This document shows, in pieces, positions 23,867 to 34,679 of a DNA stretch of 64,000 nt. The position numbers were made by a program, and so were the translations under genes. Origin of the DNA: Bimastos eiseni (Eukaryota; Annelida; Clitellata; Crassiclitellata; Lumbricidae). The notes under the pieces were generated by a model that did no database searches, had not been told where the DNA came from, and saw only the letters and a program-made list of their open reading frames with translations. Numbering within the stretch: position 1 is the stretch's first letter; every line of letters starts with the position of its first letter. The stretch lies in the NCBI GenBank assembly GCA_959347315.1, contig OY365806.1:55851217-55915216 (forward strand). Reading direction: 5' to 3'.

Positions 23867-24285
23867 TTAATTGCCATTCCAAGATTCATTTCCACTTCCA
23901 CTTGATGGATGATATCCCATGTCAGCCGATGTCCGACTGTCGTCAAATCCAGACCCTGCACTCAGTGAACTTCGAAAGACGACCGATTGCGGCCTGTAAA
24001 CGCCTCGGCTGTAAGTCACCGGAACTTCCTCCGGCTTTGCTCTTCTTCCTGGCTGCAATCTTGATTGGTTGAAAATGCTGGCAGCGATCGATTCAAATGC
24101 TGCTTCCTGTAGGGTTTTCTGTGGCGCCTGCACTGCAATTGGCTCAGGCCGAGGATCGGTGGTCTTCACCTGGCGTTGTCTGATGTCGTCTGGCATCAGG
24201 ACTTTCTGACTCCCTGGCCTTCGACGCATCTGTCTGTGTGTCGGATGACTGACGACTGGATGTTGTGGAATCAAATGTGCATTGG
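23867..24285 (-). CDS. Last coding exon of the ankyrin-repeat gene
   Basis: The acceptor is TTTTGTCAAAG, and the exon begins CCAATGCACATTTG. It encodes 138 residues after completing a threonine codon. The sequence is Arg/Gln/Pro-rich with a short helix-like block, LQEAAFESIAASIF, and ends in SGSGNESWNGN before TAA. The phase matches the donor at 24541. A longer reading frame beginning MFYFVK is created only by intronic bases. Confidence 0.72.
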
Positions 24286-27200
24286 CTTTGACAAAATAAA
24301 ACATACATACTTGTATTTATACTTGAAACCTGTACTGGCACTTGTATTCAAGAGATTCACTTTTGCGACAAAACATTTTAGAATGAAAACATATACCAGA
24401 TGATCAAACTGAAAGGCTTTTTATAAATACAGTAACGCAGGTTTCATTTATACACAAATCCACTTAACATGCGGTTGTGCCAAGCCTTCTGATGCTACCT
24501 ATCTAACAGATGAAAATGATAGAAATTTCAAAAAATCTTACTAATTCCGTCTGCTGAACGAGGTCTTTCAAATGGCGAACGATCTGCCGATTTCAGCGAT
24601 GGTCTCCTCTGATCAGACATTTTCTCTTCGAAGCTACTGCTTAATCCACGAACACTCATTGGAAAAGTTATTTCCCCTTCCCTTTTCTGCGATTGAACTA
24701 CTCCACCAGTTTGAGCTTCAGGAGTTGCAGATGACAGTATTTCATCATCTCTGATGCCTTGAAGTGGATGAGAAATTCTGTGCACAGCGTCTGCACTGTG
24801 AACTGCACGAAATGTTTGACCTTGGATTGGATTAGGCGAGGATTGATTGCTTCCATCCGCAGAAGTCTTTCTTGTTCTTGGCAATGGTGGCTTCCCAGAC
24901 ACTTCTCTTTTCCTTAACACTGTTACTTCTGAAGCAGAGTCTGAAGCCAATCTCTTGCTATTTCGATCAGACTCTTTTGACAATGATTCTACTCTTTCAA
25001 ATGAAGAAGACAATCTATTGAGCACTCTTTTAGAAGTACTTTTATTTTCAAAGAATTCTGTGTTCTTCGTGTCTATAGAAGTCTCTTCAAAAACCATGTC
25101 ACAGAGAGCGTCATTTGTATTAAGACTCGCAAAGACCAGTTCCGTACTTGTATCAGTGGTTACTTTGGTTGGTCGTTTGCTTCCTCTTTTCTGGCGACCC
25201 TTGCTCACTCTACCAGTCTGCGTTCTGCAAAAGCATTTAGAACAATCCACTTCATCATTAGTATCACTGGCAATTAATTTCTTGTTCTCTCCTCTTTCAA
25301 CTTTACCACTAATAAGATCATCTTCAAGGGATTCCATTGTTTGAACTTCAGGCTTTGCTTCTTCTTCCTCTTCTGAAAAGTGAACAGTTCTCAGCAATCT
25401 GTTCTTGCTTGGTTGTGACACTACATCATCTTCAAGATCTTCTGCTTCATGGTTCTGTGTCTCCTCCTCTTCCTCCTCTCCTACTTCTTCCTCTTCTGAT
25501 CCATGATTTGACTTAACCATTGTCTGATGAATATCTTCATTTAGTCTGTCTTGTGAAACAGACGGCAACTCAGACTGTTCCATTTCTGAATCTTTCTGCA
25601 AGTGTTTACGTTTCTTCACTGGTTTCTGTTTCTGGTCTAGGTTCTCACTTGAAACAGAAGAACCCTGAAAGCATGCTTTCGCATTTGAAATGGTCAACTT
25701 GTTTGAGATTTCATAGTCAATTGCAGGTTTATCTGTGGAATTTGTAGAGACTGTTGTTCTATCAAAGAGATTATAACAAACATCATCTGTTGAATTCTCA
25801 GAAGAATTTCCAGCTTGAAACGAGACAGGTACCATATCATCAAAGCTGGTCTCCAGAAACGATCTCGATGCACTCTTCTTTTTCTTCTTTGACTGCCGCA
25901 CTTTCACAACTTTGGCCACGTCTCTGACAATGGATTCCTGCATCATCACATGCACTGGATTTTCACTGTCCTGTCCAAGAATACTAGATACCATATTACT
26001 GGCAACATTAGATGGTTCTACGGATGTAAATGCAGTGCTAGGCTGAATGGGTGGAGCTACAGTGCTAGGCTGAATGGGTGGAGATTCACTTTTCATAGCT
26101 GTTGCAATCTACAAATCACAGCAGTGTATACTTTAGTTACACAACCAGTGACACAACAAAGAAAGACATCACATTCAAAAGGTTATTACTGATATCACAA
26201 TCATAACTGAATATTTTTATGGTACCTGCTGGAGATAAATCGTCAGAGTTACTCTAGACCAGACAAAATAATATGACGATAAACGGAAATCATCTTCAAC
26301 TGTAATGGAAGACAAGCTCGCATTGCAAGTTGTGTTGCATCTTTTAACTAGGAATTCTGCATACACCTTTAACAAGCATTTAAGAATGTTCTATATCACC
26401 GGATTTAGGTTAACAGTACCTCCGAGAACGTATCTTGGAGGCGGTTATAAGCCCACAAGTGCTCTGAATGGATGAATTACTTACTTAATTAATTAATCAA
26501 AAAGTATTTATTAGTGCAGTCTGCTCCACAGCAAAGTTATCATGTTGCAATAAGATAAGATGAGAGAACAACTGAGAAATTCATGGTTTAAAAATATTAT
26601 AAATTGAAAGGCAGAAATGAAACAATATGGTCAACTCCACCCACCTGATCGTCTTCCATCTGATCTTGTTCCATCTGATCCTGTTCCATCTGATCTTGTC
26701 CCATCTGATCCTCGTCATCTGTTTCATCTTCATAGAAACGTCGTCCGATATCCTCGGTCTTTGCTGTCAACCTGATCTTCTGAAGAGGTCTTGTGTGCAG
26801 CTCAGACAAATCAAAGTCATCCCATTCATCACCACCATCTGGTGGATCCTCTGTGTCTTTGTAAGTACCTTCGTATTCTTCTACCAATTCAACCGGCTGA
26901 TCATCCTCCCCTTCACTTTCTGCTTCAGCATTAAGTTCTTTTATCGTGAACAACGTTCTCGACTGACCAAACACAAATTCGCCACTCGAATTGTCACTGG
27001 AGTCACTCTCGTCATCTTCAGTTCGAGATTCTTCGCTGACCACGGGGGAATGCAGAGCAGAGACCCTGTGGTCACTGTTATTGTCTGCAGCATCCTTGCG
27101 AACTGGTTCCAGTTTCTGTTGTTCCGTATCTTCACGGTTCTCAGTAACAGCATCCAAGCTAGGATTTGATATAATCTCAACTAATATTATTTCTTTGTCA

Positions 27201-30200
27201 TCTAACGAACTATTGAAATGGAGTTCAGGTGATTTATTGCTGCTTTTTGGATTACTTAGAAGTTCTGATTCTGACAAACCATGATCTGCTTCATAAGATG
27301 GAGTCTCCACACTATATAACTGATTGTTCTCATATGTCTCTAATCGTTTCTGTGATTTCTTTTTCTTTGAGTTTTTTTTCACAAGAGCAGATGGAGTTCC
27401 AACAGAAGATAAATCAGGCAGAGTGAGTTCAGCCATATTTGTTGACTCTGTAGCCATACTATCTTTATTAGAATCAACATAACCTACATGAATATGGTCC
27501 GTTTCCTCAACAGGTCTAAGCTGTTGATTGTCAGAATTAAAAATTTCATCAACGTCTGTCTCTTTGTAGCTGCAATCATTTGCAATCTCAATCTTTGATG
27601 ACATGTCCATAATTCTTTCCACTGCATCGCTTTCATCAAAGTCATCGTCAATACACGTTTCCTTTGAAGATTGCACAAGAACTGACTTGAGCTTGGATTC
27701 TGGTGCATTCTGCCTCATCTCCTTCATTCTTGATTCTGAACTTATTGATTTGCCATCTGTTGACAAAGAACCCAATGAACTGCTTCTGCTCTTCATAGAT
27801 CTCCTAGAAACTTGTGGTGAACTCATTTTTACATCAGCTGGCCAATAACGCTCTTTGATAATGGGTACCACCCGAAGTTTGCCACTTTCTAAAGCTGTCT
27901 TCTTCAAGCTGAGATTGGTATCACTATTTCTGCCCAAAGCTTTCTGTTTGCCATGATGCATGCTTGTATCTTTAGGCAAAAGCAGACGTCCATCATCCTC
28001 TTCATGATTGCTCCCAATCCAATTGGGAGCATTTTCTATGCTTGCTCTTTTCCCTGCTCTATTGTATAGACTATCTTTCATTAGATCATTGCTGTTAACG
28101 TTTGTGTCTTCTGAAATTCCAAAAGCTGAACAGAATTCAGATCTAATTTTATTTGCTTTACTTGTTGTCATTTCAGTTTTGGGCAGATCAGCATTATTAT
28201 TATTTGCGGAGTTGTACCTGTGAAATCGGTCGATTTGCCTATGGCCAGGCTCTTCTTGTAAATCAATTAAGACAGGTGCTTCATCTAAATTTGTTCTCCA
28301 GTTTCTTCGAGTGCCCTCGTCACTCTCATTTGTTAATTCAATTGCCTCAGCACTTTTTGTATTTTTCTTCTTTTTCTTTTTTGTAACATGCTTTGATGCT
28401 ATGAATGAAGGTGGATCAACTTCTTCCTGTTGAGTATTGGAAACTGGTTCTGCTGCAAGCTCTTGGATAAACTCAAATGCTGGGTCGTCATCAAATGTCG
28501 ACTCCATGGATTTCATCTGAACTGATTCGCCTTCTTTAGTTTTCTTTTTCTTCTTCTTACTCTTAGCAATCTTCAAACCCAACTCAGTAGTTGAAATACT
28601 GCTGTGAAAACTGATATCGTTCAATTGCTCCTCCGTTGCCGTGCTGCAGTTTAAAGACTGTGCACCATAAAAATCTACGACTTCCATTTCTGTGGCAGCC
28701 AATTCATTTCTGCTGCTGTGTATGACTGTTTCATTCAGCTGTTCAATCCTTCTGACTTCAACTGGTGATTCCATTGAAACAGCTGCAAAACCTTTTGTAT
28801 GATCAGTCATTTCAAAATTTTCATTCATCTGAGGTGTCTTGTTTATCTTCATCCTTTTCTTCAACTTTTGTTTCATATCTTTCGGTTTAACATCGCATGG
28901 AATATTATTGTCACTTACAACTTCTCTGGATGTCTCAGACTGCATCTGCTGGATAGAAACATTAATATCTGTGCAAGGTCTTGCATCGGTTTCTGTTAGA
29001 TTCTCATTCGAATGTAATGCAGGACTATCAGCCGAGGACAAAAGTCTTTCATCTCCAGAGGGAAGTTTATCATCCCTTCTGACGACTGATCCATTCACGG
29101 TCAGATTTCCTCCATTCACCTGAACATTGCTCTCTGACTGTGTCTTACTGCACAAATAGTATGCTTCACTAGGCTTCGTTGCAAACTCTTCTGGTTCTTC
29201 AATCGATTGTGCATTCACTAAATCTATAATTTCCATTGGAAATATATGCGAACCCGTACAGCACGCTACGTTGGCAACTTGCACTTCGTCTACATTCTGA
29301 CTGAGCTCTGAAACATTTATGTTTTCATGGCTGGCATTCATCTTGTCAACCTGCTTTTGATCAGAGGCTTTTAGACCATCTACTGAACAATGGATGCCAA
29401 TAAATAACTGATCTGTACAAATTTCTGTGTCTTCATTTTGACCAGGTCTGTATGAATTGTTACTGCATGGAAACATTGTTGGTATTATTTTCTGTTTTTC
29501 TGGCACAGTCTCATTCTTACTTTCCTCTGCAGAGCTTAATGTTTTATGGCCTTCTTCATGGTCAAATGATTCATGCATAATCTCATCTTCAAAATGTGCT
29601 ATGAGTTCTTTGACAGTGAAATCCTGTGTTAAATTACAGTCTCCATTGTACCTAAGCTGTTTTTCCATCGTACCATCTTGTTGTTGAATCGAAGTTATTT
29701 CCTCGCCCGAGACACATTCAAAGTCTTGCGAAGAATCAGTCTCACTGAGGAAATCCTCTGAGAAGTCTTCATCACTGACTCCAATGTCCTTATCAAAAGC
29801 AGCTAGCTCTGCACAGAGCTTCACGTCGCTGTCCACTTCCATTCTGCCAGGCAGCTTTCTATGAGAACTGCTTGAATTTGAGTTAGATGTACTAAGTGTC
29901 TGAATGACATAATGGTCTGGTCTGACTGGTTCCAGCTTCACTAGACAAACTGTTCCAGTTTTCCTCTCAGATGCTTTGCCATCAGCATTGACAAATGATA
30001 CCAATGTACTTCTTGTTCCATCCTCTGAAACAGCAACATGTTCCTGTTGGCTAAAATTAGTTACATGGTGACATTCGTTTGTTAAGCTGACTTTGGAGTT
30101 ATGCTGGTGGGGTTGAACGGAAGAAGGTTGCACTGGTTTTTGATTCACTGCAGGAGAAGCTGCAGAGTTCAAAAGTTCATTTCTGGCTAAATATTGGGAA

Positions 30201-31568
30201 ATAGTGACCTGGCTTTTAAAAGGAATGTCATTTTGAATGGACTCTGCAACACGTTTCTGCTCACAAGTTTCACCAACCGAGTCTGACACCTTTGGAGCAT
30301 GTAGCAAGTGACTAGAGTGGGATAAAGTCTCATGCTGGACATCATTTACTTTATTATCAGTTGATATAAAAGAAACATGTTTCTCATTCATCTGTTTCAC
30401 TGATGCACTTTGCATTTCACACAAATCAGTTCTACGAATCTCAGTTGCATTAGTATTACTGAAAAAAGCTTCTCTTGCAGAAGGTGCTATTTTTGCATTT
30501 ACAGTATCTCTCCTTTGGTTTCTCTGTTCTCCTGCATTAGCCGCACATTTGACACTCTTCATGTACTCGGCTATTTTTGTGTACTTGTTGGCTTCAGCAA
30601 TTTCAAGAAGTGTTAATCCTCTACAGTTGTCTACATCTAAAGAAGCACCATACTGAACCAAAGCCATGAAAGTGGCATAATAGTAAACCATGTCCCTCAT
30701 TATGTTCTTGCGATAAGGTCTATGCAGAAGGCGAACGAGGGCTACCTCTCCCTCTAAGTTCCTTTCATTTGGATCAGCACCAAATAGATCGAGTAGAGCG
30801 GTCACCGTCTCGACGTGTCCATTCTCAGTGGCCAGATGAAGTGGACAATGTCCTGCAGAGTCCCTGGCCATGACATTGCTTGGGTCAGCTGAGCAGAGTA
30901 GGTGAATGATGTGAAAATGTCCGGCTGTGGCAGCAACGTGAACCGGTTGATGGCCAATGGAGTTCATCTGATGAATGTCAGCATTGAATTCGATTAGAGT
31001 TCGAACAAGATTCAGATGCCCTTGTGATGTTGCGATGTGGATGGCTGCATTTCCTTCATGGTCAGTGAGTTTGGGATCAGCTCCAGAGGACAACAAGAGT
31101 CTGGCGATCGAAGTACTTCTCTGATTGACGGCAATGTGCAGTGGAGTGTTGCCGTTCTGATCAGAAACGTTGCAGTTGGCACCTGCATCTAGCAGAACCT
31201 CCACGATGTCTGTCAGATCCAGCAGTGTGGCCCTGTGAAGGGCATGAAGTCTCTCTTTTTGTCGGACATGACACAGATTCACCTGAACGTCATTACAATC
31301 GACTCCATCAGATAGCAAATCTTTCACCTTTTCAAAATTGCCTTCTTCAATGGCTGAGATAAGAATCGGTCTCTGCCTAGGTCGACCAATTCCTCTTCTG
31401 TGTCTTTTTCCAAGGATAGCTTTGAATGATTCCTCGCAATCTAAATCTTTTGCTAACGTCTCCTTCAAAAGATCCAGGTTACCAACCTGAAGAGCCGATA
31501 GAACCTCTGACCGCATCTGCTTCATGGCAATTTCTGTGGCTCCTTTTAGTTGTTTGTAAGGAGACAAC
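23867..31568 (-). CDS. Giant ankyrin-repeat protein with long disordered tail (first exon missing)
   Basis: Three coding exons on the minus strand: 31568-26645, 26108-24542 and 24285-23867 (stop TAA). The donors are GTGGGT and GTAAGA, the acceptors TTTGTAG and GTCAAAG, and the phases agree, giving about 2,300 residues. The first base at 31568 completes a codon begun in an exon not located. The N-terminal ~370 residues hold about eight ankyrin repeats, seen as units such as GNTPLHIAVNQRS and GHCPLHLATENGH; the last two are degenerate. The rest is acidic and Ser-rich, broken by at least four runs of 4-6 lysines. The last exon is Pro/Arg/Gln-rich and ends in a Ser/Gly/Asn tail. Ankyrin repeats bind proteins, so a scaffold role is inferred. 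No catalytic domain, death domain or membrane segment was seen, and I do not recognise an orthologue. The lysine runs could be nuclear or nucleolar signals. Confidence 0.82.
24542..26108 (-). CDS. Second coding exon of the ankyrin-repeat gene
   Basis: It starts IATAMKSESPP after the acceptor and is open for 522 codons in phase with the previous exon. It opens with two copies of PPIQPSTV/A, then a lysine run (QSKKKKKSASRSF) followed by a TSFDD segment. A Glu-rich block lies near 25,440-25,500. Basic/Ser motifs near the 3' end (KPPLPRTRK; RRPSLKSADRSPFERPR) resemble SH3-binding and 14-3-3-type short linear motifs. That reading is inference. Confidence 0.78.
26645..31568 (-). CDS. Main 4.9-kb exon: ankyrin repeats plus acidic linker
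   Basis: This single exon is open for 1,641 codons. The acceptor is GTTTCAG at 31569-31575 (minus strand). The open frame upstream of it, beginning MVAMLICK, is intronic read-through and should not be taken as the protein start. The ankyrin units lie between about 31,400 and 30,550. At the 3' end, about 26,648-26,710, the coding sequence is itself a 15-bp minisatellite encoding repeated DQMEQ units, which ends exactly at the splice donor. Confidence 0.85.
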
Positions 31569-32289
31569 CTGAAACACAACAAACTCACCATTTTACACAT
31601 TTTACAAATGAGCATTGCAACCAACCATCAAGGCTCTTTTATTTTAATATAAATTTGGCTTAGAACTGTGTAACTTTTTCACTAAATTTTAACTGTAGCA
31701 GTACTAATCTAGTTATTTAATATATTTGCCTAGTTAATTACACCATAACATCGATACAGTTACATCATCTGGAGCATCATAATGAAGTCAAGTTTTAAAC
31801 TCAAGGCGACTCGAAGTCCAAGCACTCAGATATTCTTCTCCAAACAGCCTAACAGGTGATTGCAATTAAGCATGTTGTACAATAAACAGTATGAGAGAAA
31901 GGAAGTTTGTTTACATTGTGACGTGTTTTGGATCTACTTACATACCTCTGTGAGCTAATCATGTAACAAATTAATAAACAGTTGCAAGTTGTGCATGGGA
32001 ACATGTCATCATTCAGGAGTGTGCAAGAAACAGGTCTCCATGGGCAACAAACGAATATCACACTATAAATTGCTTACAGTAGGCCTATGCGATAGGCAAA
32101 TCCTTTAAGACATCTGAACAAGTAGATTAACATTCCGCTTGAATGGTGTACTTGTACTCGAAATTGTAGGTTAACACTTAACAGTATCTACCACATAATT
32201 ATTAGATTGTTCCAAAACCTTGAAATTTGTGAAAGCAAATTTTGAACTGACTGGCTCCATTACAGATGCATTTTTATGCCCATAGTAAC

Positions 32290-32328
<39 letters not shown>
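32290..32328. repeat. (TA)n microsatellite
   Basis: About 19 TA units in the region between the ankyrin and tropomyosin genes. Confidence 0.93.
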
Positions 32329-32330
<2 letters not shown>

Positions 32331-32449
32331 TGGTCAGCACGCCATAAATAGATAACAATCGCATAGGGCCTACACATCCTATGTCTATAATAATCGAAAA
32401 TAACTGACAAATATAAAAAAATTGCTCTGATATGGAAAATGACTAAGAA

Positions 32450-32635
32450 CGATAATTTAAGACGGAGACTAATCCCAAGCCCGTTCCTCGAAGACCAAGA
32501 CCGGCGCATTCGAGACCAACACCATAACCAAGACCGATGGTCCGAGACCAAGACTAATGCATTCAAGACCAAGACCAAAACTAAGACCGCAGTTTTCCGG
32601 TCTCGAGACCAAGACCGCGGTCTCGAGAACACATC
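32450..32635. repeat. GACCAAGACC-rich dispersed repeat with XhoI-type palindrome
   Basis: AGACCAAGACC-like units are followed by the 12-bp perfect palindrome GGTCTCGAGACC (32599-32610) and a near copy at 32619-32630. A related copy in the same orientation lies at 53425-53550. Apparent Val/Leu- or Thr/Lys-rich frames here are repeat translations. Confidence 0.75.
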
Positions 32636-33966
32636 TATGGTGCATTATGGTCATGGTGTTTTTTTAAGTCATAGGATAAGACGTTGTTTTGAAATACTCT
32701 TCCATGAACAAGTTTTCGTTTAAAAATGTCTTATACTAAGGCTGACAATATGCTGTGATTTTCGGAAATAATAGAATTGCTTTTTAAAACAAAGGCAATT
32801 CAAAGCCTCATAGGCCTAATCATTCACTCATCGCATGTTAACTTCGTTCAAGTATTAGTGGGCAGGTCATTCGAGAAACGAGCATGATCCATTGAATCAT
32901 AATAAGAGCGATGATGAACTTAGGCTTAGATTACTTACATTCTACGGGTGTACACTGCATACGTACGTACCTAAAGCGGTGAACTGAATGTGGGAATCTG
33001 TAGCAATTAGCAATTATTCTCCTCTTCTGCAAACCTTTCTTCATTTCGACGAATTTCCTTTATGGTAATCAACTAATCGGATGTCTGTCCGAGTTGTTCA
33101 ATTGCCTTAGAAAAGTTCGACATTTATCAAAGTCTGTTTTGTGCTGTTAAGTCGACTTTTACGCCATTACAGACGCCTGTATGTTTCCCCTTCGCTTCGC
33201 GGTAACTGCTCGCTTGTCCATTTTACATAAAGAACAGAAAAATAACTTACAAGTTGCAATGGCAACAACTGTTCTCTGAACTAACCGCTGGTCAGGTGTA
33301 GGCGTAGGCCAATAGGCTACACAGGCTGACGATCTGAGCACGTTTTACCTGGAGTAGGGGAGGGGGAGTGAGAGTTCAATAGGTCAATCAATAGACAGGT
33401 AAGTCAGACCTGTGACATTAAAGCTCATCATACGCTGCAGGCGACAGCTCAACAAAACATTTGCAGCCACTGCAGTGTAGTGATTTTACCCGCATTAACT
33501 GGAATCAATTAAGAATGTCACGCAATTCGCCATATCTGTGTAGGCTAATTTATTTTGTGTCTTGTTTGACAGGACCGATCGAGTTTAACTTGTTTAAGCC
33601 TTGATGCTCCTCCGAAGATTTCACTGGTGCAATTTTATAAGGTTAACACCCGCCGAGAGGGGGCAGAATTGACATATGCCCTCTGCCCGGTGACTTTTAT
33701 GGGCTCGGACCGGGCCCGCAATCAGCTTATAAAAATAACATAATCAGTTATAGGCCTAGGGCCTACACATATTCAAATTTATGCCTTTCAATTATAATAT
33801 TGCTGACTATCACTTTTTAAAGTTTCTGAATATTACAATTGATAGGCCTACTTCTCTTTTATAGAGCAAGACTTATAATTTCAGTCTCGTCAAAGAGCGA
33901 GGCACGTATATGCCTATACGTGAGTGCTCTGTCTATACAGGAGCTCGATCGGGATTTCTCTGCCTA

Positions 33967-34058
33967 AAGGGCCTGGCATTTCTATGCCCAGAGGCCTGGC
34001 ATTTCTATATGCCTAAGTGCCCGGAATGGTTATCGCTAGGAGCCCGGAATTTCTGTCA
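33967..34058. repeat. About 24-bp degenerate tandem repeat, 4 copies
   Basis: Units of the form GGCCTGGCATTTCTATGCC(C/T)A, with the last two changed to GCCCGGAAT. It lies about 600 bp upstream of the tropomyosin start codon. The rest of 31569-34679 should contain the first exons/promoter of the ankyrin gene and the tropomyosin promoter, but I could not place either. Confidence 0.75.
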
Positions 34059-34679
34059 TTATGTCACAAGTTTTATTGTTTTGCATTGAACATTTGTTAT
34101 AGATTTCACTGTTGAAGTTCGAAGAGTAGACGAGGGCTCAATATGTCTTCAGATCGCTTCAATAATTATTGCTCCGGTTACGGTGAGCTGTGAAAATTTA
34201 CCTGTGCATAGACTCTACAGAGAAGTATAAGCTGAATAATGCCGCATATGTTAATGATAATTATGCTTTAGCGGTTATTATCCTCCGGTGTAAGGTGCGT
34301 CGATGGACCAGTAACACAATGATCTGATGAAACGTTATTATATCCATTGGTGTACGGAGCTTTTGATTTTATTAGGCATGCATTTTGTTGGTGAACAATA
34401 AAGCATTGGTTGATTGAAAATAGTGGCAATTTCTGTAGGTCTATAGGTCTAACGACCGTGCGTAATGTACGTAAAAGTAAGGTAATGTAATAGAACTCCG
34501 TAAACATTTCTCACCGCCCACAAAAGTCCACAACATGATCTTTGTTCACTTTAGTTCTTTTTCATCTAATTTATCTGTGTAGCACATGAAACCGGACATG
34601 TCTATGGTGTTCCGGTATTCAAATACGATTAGTTTGGTTGAATTTTTTAATATTAATTCCTAAGAATTTAGAAGCAGAA

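Noticed and set aside
24847..25344. 165-codon plus-strand frame opposite the ankyrin gene exon
   Set aside because: Antisense shadow of a coding exon that is long, in phase and spliced consistently.
32171..32723. Val/Leu-rich minus-strand and Thr/Lys-rich plus-strand frames
   Set aside because: Translations of the TA run and the GACCAAGACC repeat.
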